62,072 bases of DNA, taken from the IMG/VR virus record IMGVR_UViG_3300042568_001301, positions 1 through 62,072 of that record. The stretch is one strand, 5' to 3'. The position numbers were made by a program, and so were the translations under genes. The first letter of the stretch is position 1, and every line of letters starts with the position of its first letter. The notes beneath the pieces are model-generated. The model had not been told where the DNA came from and searched no databases. It worked only from the letters and a program-made list of their open reading frames with translations. The stretch comes from a virus. Shown in pieces: positions 1 to 6,033 of the stretch.

Positions 1-96
1 TTCCCTTTCAATTAACAAGGGGATTCGCCGTGACATATTCGCGACTCATTCCCTTTCAATTAACAAGGGGATTCGCCGTGACATATTCGCGACTCA
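1..96. repeat. 48-bp tandem direct repeat, two copies, at window edge
   Basis: Positions 1-48 and 49-96 are identical 48-bp units, each starting TTCCCTTTCAATTAACAAGG and ending CGCGACTCA. More copies may lie left of the window. The repeat sits next to an AT-rich palindrome and ahead of the first gene, so it could be iteron-like or a regulatory repeat. No protein-coding signal is convincing here. Confidence 0.9.
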
Positions 97-136
97 TTCA
101 GGCGAGATCAGGAGCAACTATTTTCCCGAGATATAC

Positions 137-154
137 ATACTTATACATAAGTAT
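137..154. promoter_or_regulatory. AT-rich palindrome, candidate operator or origin element
   Basis: ATACTTAT-AC-ATAAGTAT is a perfect 8-bp inverted repeat with a 2-nt centre inside a roughly 30-bp A/T-only-like stretch (about 131-160). It lies between the 48-bp tandem repeats and the first gene. The shape suits a dimeric repressor site or an unwinding element; which of these is not decidable from sequence. Confidence 0.5.
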
Positions 155-182
155 ATATATCCGTCGATTTCAAATGTGTGAG

Positions 183-219
183 GGGGCCGTCCATCTGGAA
201 TTGGTGAAAGGGGCCGTCC
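183..219. repeat. Short direct repeat GGGGCCGTCC, two copies
   Basis: GGGGCCGTCC occurs at 183-192 and 210-219, 27 bp apart, just upstream of the first gene's GTTGAC signal. It may be part of a regulatory region; function unknown. Confidence 0.4.
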
Positions 220-237
220 GTCTCTTGTCGGTGAATG

Positions 238-243
238 GTTGAC
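238..243 (+). promoter_or_regulatory. GTTGAC start-associated signal (ATG 260)
   Basis: Hexamer GTTGAC ending 16 nt before the ATG at 260. It is the first of 20 places in the window where this hexamer precedes an ATG by 15-18 nt. No Shine-Dalgarno is visible in the 16-nt gap. It favours MSNDW as the start over an upstream in-frame codon. The nature of the signal (RNA-level or promoter) is unknown. Confidence 0.6.
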
Positions 244-259
244 CATTTCGCGGAATGGC

Positions 260-502
260 ATGAGCAATGATTGGATCGAGATTTACCGCGACTACACGCC
301 TGTGGAGTTGGATGCGGAGATCACGAAATTGAAGCAGGAAGCCACGCTCTACACCGCCCAAAACATTGGGGACAAGGGATACCAGAAGTCTTTGGAAATG
401 GTGCAGAACCGGCTCCATGCCGCCATCCGTGTGCGGAGCGAGCGGCGGGTGGTCGGCGGGCAAAACCCTTCTTGGGGTGTCCCCGACTTTTCGGGGATGT
501 AG
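260..502 (+). CDS. Small helical phage protein, possible head-joining protein
   Basis: 80-residue protein, predicted largely helical, with an acidic first half (ELDAEITKLKQ) and an Arg-rich end (AAIRVRSERR). I do not recognise it with certainty. Its size, helical composition and place upstream of the portal recall lambda gpW-type head-joining proteins, but no diagnostic residues are visible. The start is chosen at 260 because it is preceded by the GTTGAC signal. The 3' end lies in a 7-bp hairpin (480-497, TCCCCGA/TCGGGGA) without a T-tract. The next gene starts 16 bp later. Confidence 0.6.
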   Translation: MSNDWIEIYRDYTPVELDAEITKLKQEATLYTAQNIGDKGYQKSLEMVQNRLHAAIRVRSERRVVGGQNPSWGVPDFSGM

Positions 503-518
503 GTTGGGGAGGCGTGGC

Positions 519-710
519 ATGAGGTGGTCGGAAAAACATCGCGCGACAGGGCGGGAAGTTTTCTTTCAAGAGCTTCGTAAGAAATTCAAGCGTCCCGCGC
601 CGCCTGCCATCGAAGAGCGCGTGGAGTCGAAGCCAGAGCCAAAAGTCCGACAGATGGGGCTGGCGGAATATATCCAGGCAAACAAGGCGCCGTCCGTGGC
701 GCATTTATAG
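519..710 (+). CDS. Small basic hypothetical protein
   Basis: 63 residues, Lys/Arg-rich in the first half (MRWSEKHRATGREVF...), a Pro/Glu-rich middle and a short C-terminal helix (MGLAEYIQANKA). Not recognised. The ATG at 519 follows GGGGAGGCGTGGC, a plausible Shine-Dalgarno. It ends just before a repeat-rich non-coding segment (711-785), so it probably closes a two-gene unit with the gene at 260. Confidence 0.55.
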   Translation: MRWSEKHRATGREVFFQELRKKFKRPAPPAIEERVESKPEPKVRQMGLAEYIQANKAPSVAHL

Positions 711-711
711 T

Positions 712-749
712 AAGTTTAGCAAGTTTAGCTAAACCGCGATAAACTTGCT
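712..749. promoter_or_regulatory. Direct plus inverted repeat, candidate operator
   Basis: AAGTTTAGC is repeated in tandem (712-720, 721-729). Overlapping it is a perfect 10-bp inverted repeat AGCAAGTTTA (718-727) / TAAACTTGCT (740-749) with a 12-nt loop. No T-tract follows, so a repressor operator fits better than a terminator. It sits in the gap before the exonuclease-ligase operon, 14 bp ahead of a GTTGAC signal. Confidence 0.6.
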
Positions 750-762
750 ATAAGGTCGGCCC

Positions 763-768
763 GTTGAC
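763..768 (+). promoter_or_regulatory. GTTGAC start-associated signal (ATG 786)
   Basis: GTTGAC with a 17-nt gap to ATG 786. Not tied to an upstream stop codon here. The gap contains AAAGGGG, a weak Shine-Dalgarno. Confidence 0.6.
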
Positions 769-785
769 CCGTCCGTAAAGGGGCG

Positions 786-1346
786 ATGAAGACTCGAATG
801 GTCGTGGTGGATACGGAGACGGGGGGCTTGCGGGCGGATCGCCATGCGTTGCTCTCGATTGCGGCGGTGGATTCCTTGGGGGGTGATGCCTTTCATTCCT
901 TGATCCGCCCCTCGGCGGATTGGCTGGTGGATGAGGAGGCTCTTAAGGTGAATGGGTTGTCGTTGGATTTTTTGCGGGATGCGGGTCGGGCGGAGTCGGT
1001 GGTGATGCAGGAATTTGTGATCTGGATGCAGGCGCGCAAGGGGGCGCTTTTTGCAGGGGCGAATCCGGCGTTTGATGCGGCATTTTTGGAAGCGGCGGGG
1101 AAGCGGTGCGGGGTCGCATGGCACGCGGGCCGTTCGCTCGACCTCCGCGCGGCGGCGTGGCTGGCCTACGAGACGCAGGGGCTGGAGCTTCAAGTGGACA
1201 AGGAGGGGAATCCCAAGCTGTCGCTGGATAGCATCGCGGGGGCGTTGGGTTTGAGCCGTTCGGGGGATAAGCATGATGCGCTGGAGGATGCCTTGCTGAC
1301 GATGGCGTGCTTTAAGATGCTGTGCATGGACGGGGTGAAGGCATGA
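786..1346 (+). CDS. DnaQ-like (DEDDh) 3'-5' exonuclease
   Basis: 186-residue single-domain exonuclease of the DEDDh superfamily (DNA polymerase III epsilon/RNase T). All signature motifs are visible: Exo I VVDTETGG with D9 and E11, Exo II NPAFDAAF with D97, and Exo III HDALEDA with H163 and D168. Such enzymes remove nucleotides from 3' ends of DNA or RNA using two metal ions; the substrate cannot be read from sequence. It heads an operon: its TGA overlaps the ATG of the RNA ligase (ATGA at 1343). Pairing with a ligase suggests a role in RNA end processing or repair. Start chosen by the GTTGAC signal. Confidence 0.9.
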   Translation: MKTRMVVVDTETGGLRADRHALLSIAAVDSLGGDAFHSLIRPSADWLVDEEALKVNGLSLDFLRDAGRAESVVMQEFVIWMQARKGALFAGANPAFDAAFLEAAGKRCGVAWHAGRSLDLRAAAWLAYETQGLELQVDKEGNPKLSLDSIAGALGLSRSGDKHDALEDALLTMACFKMLCMDGVKA

Positions 1347-1984
1347 GCGAGTTCCAAGAATTCCCCAAAATGGCTCGCCTTTCGCGCGAGATGATCGTGA
1401 CGGAGAAGATCGATGGCACGAATGCCCAGGTGTTTATCGCTGGTCTTGGCACGAGTTTCCCACCCGCCTTTGTGATTGCCGAGGGAGCTTGCGACGGGAA
1501 TCCAGCGGTGATGCTGGCGGGGTCGCGCTCGCGGTATCTCACGCCGGAGAATGACAATTTCGGTTTCGCGGCGTGGGTGAGGGATCACGCGCAGGAGCTT
1601 TTCGGGCTGGGGGTTGGCAGGCATTTCGGGGAATGGTGGGGGAGCGGCATTCAGCGGAATTACGGCCAGAAGCGGAAGCGGTGGAGCCTTTTCAATGTCT
1701 CGCGCTGGTGCTTGCGCGGGCAGGAACCGCAGCGCATTCCTTCCGCAGATCCCCGCGTCGAGAAATACCAAGAGGTATTGCCCGAGTGTTGCGATCTGGT
1801 GCCGGTGCTGCATCGGGGGGTGTTTTCGACTCTGCAATGCGAATTGGCGCTGGACGAGTTGCGGATGGGGGGCAGTAAGGCCGCGCCAGGGTTTATGAAT
1901 CCCGAAGGCATCGTCGTTTTTCATGTGGCGGGGAATGTGGGATTCAAAAAAACCCTCGGCAATGACGGGGCTAAATCGGTATGA
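1343..1984 (+). CDS. RNA ligase-family nucleotidyltransferase
   Basis: 213 residues. Nucleotidyltransferase motifs of the RNA_ligase family are clear: motif I EKIDGTN with adenylated lysine K22, a motif III-like segment GEWWGSGIQ then WSLFNVSRW, motif IV NPEGIVVF, and a motif V-like FKKT near the C-terminus. The enzyme is expected to use ATP to seal RNA ends. The gene overlaps both neighbours by ATGA junctions. Phage RNA ligases often repair tRNAs cut by host anticodon nucleases; the tRNA gene at 17926 makes that plausible, though it remains inference. Confidence 0.88.
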   Translation: MSEFQEFPKMARLSREMIVTEKIDGTNAQVFIAGLGTSFPPAFVIAEGACDGNPAVMLAGSRSRYLTPENDNFGFAAWVRDHAQELFGLGVGRHFGEWWGSGIQRNYGQKRKRWSLFNVSRWCLRGQEPQRIPSADPRVEKYQEVLPECCDLVPVLHRGVFSTLQCELALDELRMGGSKAAPGFMNPEGIVVFHVAGNVGFKKTLGNDGAKSV

Positions 1985-2160
1985 AAGAGGCTAAGCCCGA
2001 GTATCCTAACTGGGTCTGTATGGAGTGCGGCCTCAAGCATGGGCGGCGCGCTCCAGGGGTGGCTACTTGGCATGAGGAGGAATGTGATGTGTGCGGGCGG
2101 AAAGCCTCGGTGACTGAGCCGAGGGATTTCGGACATTTCCCGCGCTGGGGGGATGAGTGA
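1981..2160 (+). CDS. Zinc-ribbon small protein
   Basis: 59-residue protein starting ATGA-coupled to the RNA ligase. Two CxxC knuckles (C13/C16 and C35/C38) separated by about 20 residues define a small zinc ribbon (CMEC...CDVC), with a Trp/Pro/Gly-rich tail. Function unknown; zinc ribbons of this size in phage operons commonly bind nucleic acid or a protein partner. The ligase-gene overlap and conserved cysteine spacing make it a real gene despite its length. Confidence 0.75.
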   Translation: MKEAKPEYPNWVCMECGLKHGRRAPGVATWHEEECDVCGRKASVTEPRDFGHFPRWGDE

Positions 2161-2161
2161 G

Positions 2162-2167
2162 GTTGAC
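2162..2167 (+). promoter_or_regulatory. GTTGAC start-associated signal (ATG 2184)
   Basis: GTTGAC begins directly after the TGA of the zinc-ribbon gene (2158-2160 plus one base). The gap to ATG 2184 is 16 nt and contains AAGGA close to the start. Confidence 0.6.
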
Positions 2168-2183
2168 CCTTCCCTTTAAGGAT

Positions 2184-2339
2184 ATGAAGATCAATAAATC
2201 TCAAATCAGACAGATGTATTGGGAGTGGGTGCAAGAGAATGTCGAGGATTATCGTTGGACTACCTATATGAACCCGCCCGATATTGTGGATATTATTTGC
2301 GACCTCGTTGAGAAGGCAACCTCCGAAACAGCGGAGTGA
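2184..2339 (+). CDS. Small acidic hypothetical protein
   Basis: 51 residues, helical and aromatic-rich (QMYWEWVQENVEDYRW), with an acidic C-terminal helix (DIICDLVEKA). Not recognised. The start at 2184 is set by the GTTGAC signal and AAGGA. The stop TGA overlaps a GTG start of the next gene (GTGA at 2336), so the two are translationally coupled. Confidence 0.65.
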   Translation: MKINKSQIRQMYWEWVQENVEDYRWTTYMNPPDIVDIICDLVEKATSETAE

Positions 2340-2533
2340 TTCACGAATTTCGTAATCCCCTGCCGGTTGTGACTCCTGTGGGGGGTGGGTATGCGATTTA
2401 TGTGCGGGATGGGGGCACTTGGGAAAATGATGTGTGGGCCGTGGCTATGGAAGAAGGCGGGCAGGTGCGACATTTTCGGAGCGATCAGATCCGAGTCCAC
2501 GCAAATGCCACCTTCGATATTTCCAAGGAATGA
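2336..2533 (+). CDS. Small hypothetical protein, GTG start
   Basis: 65 residues, beta-rich, with a pattern of alternating aromatics (GGGYAIYVRDGGTWENDVWAV) and a short basic segment. It starts with GTG inside the preceding stop (GTGA) and ends in an overlap with the next ATG (AATGA at 2530). No family recognised. The unbroken chain of overlaps from 786 to 2533, interrupted only at 2161-2183, argues it is translated. Confidence 0.6.
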   Translation: MIHEFRNPLPVVTPVGGGYAIYVRDGGTWENDVWAVAMEEGGQVRHFRSDQIRVHANATFDISKE

Positions 2534-2847
2534 ATTGCCCTGTCTGTGGCAAGGCGACAAGGGTGGTGGATAGTCGATCCCTTGAGGGCGAAGTCAAGCG
2601 CCGTCGAAAATGTCCTAAAGGCCATCTCTCCTACACGATGCAGGCTCCCGAGTATTTCGTGGCGGGCCGTGCGGCGGGCAGGCCCAAAGCGGCAGAAAAA
2701 AAACTCCCCAAGCCCAGGAAGAAGATCAAACCGAAGAAGGCCGCTCCCCTCCCCTACCCGCCTGCGATGAAAGAATGGGGGCTTGCCGTCACCAAGGACT
2801 CCCCGCTGTGGCTCAAGAGCATCGCCATGAAGCTGGACGAGCGTTGA
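2530..2847 (+). CDS. NrdR-like zinc-finger protein with basic tail
   Basis: 105 residues. The N-terminus MNCPVCGKATRVVDSR resembles the zinc ribbon of NrdR-type regulators (CPxC, a DSR segment, an Arg run, then a second metal-binding pair), here C3/C6 with C28 and H32 rather than a second CxxC. There is no ATP-cone domain, so it is not NrdR itself. The middle is very Lys/Pro-rich (KKLPKPRKKIKPKK), typical of nucleic-acid contact. Its TGA lies inside the GTTGAC that precedes the portal. Confidence 0.7.
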   Translation: MNCPVCGKATRVVDSRSLEGEVKRRRKCPKGHLSYTMQAPEYFVAGRAAGRPKAAEKKLPKPRKKIKPKKAAPLPYPPAMKEWGLAVTKDSPLWLKSIAMKLDER

Positions 2848-2848
2848 C
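2843..2848 (+). promoter_or_regulatory. GTTGAC start-associated signal for the portal gene (ATG 2866)
   Basis: 17-nt gap to ATG 2866, with no Shine-Dalgarno in it. The TGA inside the hexamer (2845-2847) is the stop codon of the upstream zinc-finger gene. Confidence 0.65.
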
Positions 2849-2865
2849 CGCCCCGCAATGAGCGT

Positions 2866-4590
2866 ATGAACTTTCTGGATCGCGCGGTTTCGTTTCTCAA
2901 TCCCCAAGCAGGCGTTCAGCGGGCGTTTGCGCGGGAGAAGCTCAAGGCGTTTGGCTATGATGCGGCGCATCCTGGCACGGCGCGTGGCGGAAGTGGGGGT
3001 AGAAACAAAAATGCCTCGTCCGAGACTTGGCGGATGCAGCGGGATCGGGTGATCTTGATGTGGGATGCGCGGGATGTGGTGCGGAACTTTGCTCTCCTGC
3101 GTGGCATCGTGGCTCGCATCGTGCAGTATGTGGCGGATACCGTGCAGTATGTGTCGCAGACGGGGGATGAGGAAATCGACTCCCTTTACCAAGACTTCTT
3201 CCATCAATGGTGCGAGCGGGCCGACATCACGGGGCGTCACCGGCTCGGCGATCTGGTGAATATGATGGTGTGGGCGATGATCGTGGATGGCGATCACGGC
3301 TGGCATATTGTCTCGGTGGATGAGGATGGCAAGCAAGTGCCTAAAATTCAACCGATCGAAGCGGATCGAATCGGCGACCCGAACAACCCGATTGCCCCCG
3401 GCGAGGAGAGCAATATCGGCGGGATTTTAGTCGATCCTGTGGGCCGCCCGTTGAGCTACAAAATCTTCAAGCGCGACCGCCGCACGGCGATGTATTCGTT
3501 TGACCGCGAGATTCCTGCCGATCAGTTCATTCATATCTTTGACCCTCAAAGAGTGGATCAGTATCGCGGCGTCACAGCCTTGGCTACGGCGATTGCGCCC
3601 GCCCGCGACCTCTACGAGATTTACCAATTTGAAAAAACCGCCGCGAAGTGGCAAGCGGGCTATGCGGGATTCCTCAAGACGCCCGATCCGACTCGGGGCG
3701 ATGGCGGCGTGAGTGCGTGGAATGGCACGACCATGGGAAGCAAGTCACAGACGAACATGGGCTTAATGGAAGTGGCCCCAGGGAAAATCCAAAAGCTCGC
3801 GGCAGGCGAAGACATCACTTTTGCGCCCGGCACGAATCGTCCAGGCGGGGCGTTCATGGCGCTGGTGCAGGTGTTGGTTCGCGAAATTTCGAGCGGGCTG
3901 AATATGCCCTACGGCTTCCTTTACGACATGACGGCTTTCAGCGGTCACACAGGGCGCATCGAGATCGCTCAGGCCATGCGCGGCATCCGCCGCCTGCAAA
4001 AGCTCGTCGGCGAGCGGGCGTTGAATCCCGTCCGTGATGCGGTGCTGGGCTATGGGATCGGAATTGGCGAGTTGCCGCCGCACCCTCAATGGCGCAATGG
4101 GCGGTGGGGCTTTGGGCGTTCGCTCACAGGGGACTACGGCCACGATACCACGGCAAATTTGCAGATGCTCCAAAGCGGGCTCGTCACCGCCTCGGATTTG
4201 ATTTCCGAGACAGGACAGAGCTTCGAGGAGATAGTGCGCCGCAGCGCCAGCGAGGTGGCCTATATGCAGCGAGTCGCCACCGAGACAGGTGTGCCGATCG
4301 AACTCTTTAATCAACGCATCCCGAATCCGACCCAAGCCCTTGCCGCTATGGCCGAGCCGCCACAGCCGCCGCCGCCTGGCCTCGTTCCGCAGGGGCTGGA
4401 TGTGAAGCCGCTCTTGGAGCTTCTGAAAAATGTGGGCGAAGGAATATTGGATCGCGAAAGCGCGATTATCAATCTGATGAACCTGTATGGCGTGGAGCGC
4501 AATGCGGCGGAGAAGATGATCCCCGATGGGCCGGTGCAGAAGAAGGGATTGACCACGGAGGACACGGAGAACACGGAGGGGAAAAAATGA
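2866..4590 (+). CDS. Portal protein, lambda gpB-like
   Basis: 574-residue portal of the lambda portal family, which forms the dodecameric DNA gate at the head vertex. Recognisable features are the basic N-terminus, the segment ARDVVRNFALLRGIVARIV, the wing region GDHGWHIVSVDEDG with IQPIEADRIGDPNN, and IHIFDPQRVDQYRGVTALATAIA. The helical clip/crown follows (FSGHTGRIEIAQAMRGIRR). Length fits the family. The last residues (GLTTEDTENTE) come from a 9-bp CACGGAG-type repeat at 4551-4579, an apparent insertion of a dispersed repeat at the 3' end. The stop overlaps the next gene (ATGA at 4587). Confidence 0.92.
   Translation: MNFLDRAVSFLNPQAGVQRAFAREKLKAFGYDAAHPGTARGGSGGRNKNASSETWRMQRDRVILMWDARDVVRNFALLRGIVARIVQYVADTVQYVSQTGDEEIDSLYQDFFHQWCERADITGRHRLGDLVNMMVWAMIVDGDHGWHIVSVDEDGKQVPKIQPIEADRIGDPNNPIAPGEESNIGGILVDPVGRPLSYKIFKRDRRTAMYSFDREIPADQFIHIFDPQRVDQYRGVTALATAIAPARDLYEIYQFEKTAAKWQAGYAGFLKTPDPTRGDGGVSAWNGTTMGSKSQTNMGLMEVAPGKIQKLAAGEDITFAPGTNRPGGAFMALVQVLVREISSGLNMPYGFLYDMTAFSGHTGRIEIAQAMRGIRRLQKLVGERALNPVRDAVLGYGIGIGELPPHPQWRNGRWGFGRSLTGDYGHDTTANLQMLQSGLVTASDLISETGQSFEEIVRRSASEVAYMQRVATETGVPIELFNQRIPNPTQALAAMAEPPQPPPPGLVPQGLDVKPLLELLKNVGEGILDRESAIINLMNLYGVERNAAEKMIPDGPVQKKGLTTEDTENTEGKK
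4551..4579. repeat. CACGGAG 9-bp dispersed-type repeat at portal 3' end
   Basis: Three tandem 9-mers (CCACGGAGG, ACACGGAGA, ACACGGAGG) encode TTEDTENTE at the portal C-terminus. Repeats of this kind are known to be scattered in the genomes of several environmental bacteria; I recall them from Verrucomicrobia and Planctomycetes among others. Its presence suggests acquisition from a host chromosome. Confidence 0.7.
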
Positions 4591-5444
4591 AGGAGTTGGC
4601 GCGGGGAGATTTTGCGATTCCGGCGCTTGGGAAGTTGCTGAAGGATCGTTCGTTTCTGGAGCAGTTTGCGACCGGCAAGCGCGGGCCGAAGTTGGGGGAT
4701 TTGAGGGCTTTTCGCTGGGGGCGGGTGGGGAAAAACCCAGTTTTTGCGCCGCAGGTAAGTTGGATTGGAACCGAATCTGTTATTCCCGCGATGAAGCAAA
4801 GCGGATTCGATATTCGCGCTGGCGGGAATCGCCAAGAAGCCCGCAATCACATCGCCAAAATGCTCCGCACGGGGCGTGCGGGCGGGGATGTGTATGAGCA
4901 TATAGGCCGTTTTTTCTCCGTCAAGCTGCGCTTGCGCGAATTGGCGCGTGGTGACTATGCGATACCGGCGTTGGGGAAGATGCTCAAGGATCGTTCGTTT
5001 TTGGAGCAGTTTCTGACAGGCAAGCGCGGGCCGAAGATGGGGGATTTGTCTGTTGGGAAGATCTACCCAGGGGGTATGATTTCTGCGAGAAGACCTCCTA
5101 AAAAATCAGATTTCCAAATTGCAGGATGGACTAAGGGGCAGATGCTGGGCACTGAGCCGGTGGGGCCGCAGAATGCCCGATGGAGAGATGCCCTTATCGA
5201 AGAAAGAATTCGCGGGAGAAAAGAAAACTTCAAAAAAAATAGGAGTTCCCTATCTGATGTTGCCAGGAATGTGCCGTTTCCTCTGGGTCTCACTGCCGAG
5301 GAGGCCGCTTGGGCTCAATCTGCTCGAACTGCTGCTCGAAATAATGCTGCCAAGATGTTGCGCAAGGGGCGGGCTGGCGGCGATGTGTATGAGGACATAG
5401 ACCGCAAGTTTTTCGCTGTTGACCGCACGCCCTTCGGGGAATGA
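4587..5444 (+). CDS. LREL-motif protein with internal duplication
   Basis: 285 residues, not a known family. It is built from two copies of one unit. Copy 1 (1-110) starts MKELARGDFAIPALGK, continues DRSFLEQF and KRGPK, and ends with AKMLRTGRAGGDVYE. Copy 2 (113-285) starts KLRLRELARGDYAIPALGK, repeats the same blocks and ends AKMLRKGRAGGDVYE. Copy 2 has an extra 60-70 residues in the middle. The ELARGDY block recurs in the protein at 19385. The motif places it in the LREL family that runs from here to 19960. The start overlaps the portal stop (ATGA), so it is probably made in step with the portal. Confidence 0.75.
   Translation: MKELARGDFAIPALGKLLKDRSFLEQFATGKRGPKLGDLRAFRWGRVGKNPVFAPQVSWIGTESVIPAMKQSGFDIRAGGNRQEARNHIAKMLRTGRAGGDVYEHIGRFFSVKLRLRELARGDYAIPALGKMLKDRSFLEQFLTGKRGPKMGDLSVGKIYPGGMISARRPPKKSDFQIAGWTKGQMLGTEPVGPQNARWRDALIEERIRGRKENFKKNRSSLSDVARNVPFPLGLTAEEAAWAQSARTAARNNAAKMLRKGRAGGDVYEDIDRKFFAVDRTPFGE
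5418..5423 (+). promoter_or_regulatory. GTTGAC start-associated signal (ATG 5441)
   Basis: Lies inside the 3' coding part of the preceding gene; 17-nt gap to ATG 5441. It is not a stop codon in this frame (it reads as part of AVDRT), so the hexamer is kept independently of termination. Confidence 0.6.
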
Positions 5445-5704
5445 AGAAAAAGCGTTCTCGCCCCAGTCTGGCAGGTAAAACTTCTTTGAGAGGCACGGGC
5501 TGCCTCTCGGCTAATCAAGCCAAGCAATTCAAGGTGCATCAATCTTCGGAATGGAGGGAGATGAAGTGGGGGGAGCGTCTCAAGCTCGAAATGGAGCGCG
5601 CGGAGGCTTATTTCTGGCGGCAAACAGCAGATCGCCGACAGATTCAAAAAAATTATCTCGCGGCAAAAATTTGGAAAAGTGGATTTAATTATGGAAAAGC
5701 ATAA
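5441..5704 (+). CDS. Small basic hypothetical protein
   Basis: 87 residues, strongly basic with long helices (EWREMKWGERLKLEMERAEAYF, RRQIQKNYLAAKIW). Not recognised. It starts in the stop of the previous gene (ATGA at 5441), carries the GTTGAC signal upstream, and overlaps the next gene by 14 nt. It lies among LREL-motif proteins but lacks the motif, so it may be a chaperone or partner of theirs; this is a guess from position. Confidence 0.6.
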   Translation: MKKKRSRPSLAGKTSLRGTGCLSANQAKQFKVHQSSEWREMKWGERLKLEMERAEAYFWRQTADRRQIQKNYLAAKIWKSGFNYGKA

Positions 5705-6029
5705 ACAAACCCTGCGCGAGCTGGCGGCTCGCAGTGAACGACTCGTAGAATTTAAAGATCCGCGCCTTGAACGCGCGGGCGTTTCGGGATTTAATCAACC
5801 CAAGCGCACTCCGAACCATCCTACAAAATCTCATGTAGTCGTGGCGAAGTCCGGCGATCAAGTGAAGACGATCCGGTTCGGACAGCAAGGAGTCTCGGGC
5901 AGTCCGCGCAAAAAAGGCGAGTCCGATTCCTATCGCAAGCGGCGGGAGTCCTTCAAGGCGCGCCATGCGAAGAACATCGCCAAGGGTAAGATGAGCGCGG
6001 CGTATTGGGCAGACAATGTGAAATGGTGA
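5691..6029 (+). CDS. LRELAARSER-motif protein, short form
   Basis: 112 residues. The N-terminus MEKHKQTLRELAARSERLVEF carries the complete motif (residues 7-21), followed by a basic, Gly/Ser/Lys-rich and probably disordered body (RKKGESDSYRKRRESFKAR). There is no hydrophobic segment, unlike the longer family members. The start at 5691 is preferred because it puts the motif at the extreme N-terminus, as in other short members; a GTG 12 nt upstream is possible. It is a simple example of an N-terminal tag on a basic cargo, the architecture of DNA-binding internal head proteins. Function inferred, not shown. Confidence 0.7.
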   Translation: MEKHKQTLRELAARSERLVEFKDPRLERAGVSGFNQPKRTPNHPTKSHVVVAKSGDQVKTIRFGQQGVSGSPRKKGESDSYRKRRESFKARHAKNIAKGKMSAAYWADNVKW

Positions 6030-6033
6030 TCCT

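Noticed and set aside
1-96. CRISPR array
   Set aside because: The 48-bp units are directly adjacent with no spacers, and no cas genes are visible.
30-242. Open reading frame through the tandem repeats
   Set aside because: It consists largely of the repeat unit translated, has no family pattern, and its end coincides with a GTTGAC signal that serves the next gene.
238-243. GTTGAC as an ordinary sigma-70 -35 box
   Set aside because: No consistent -10 element is seen 16-18 nt downstream; that position is the start codon itself in nearly all cases.
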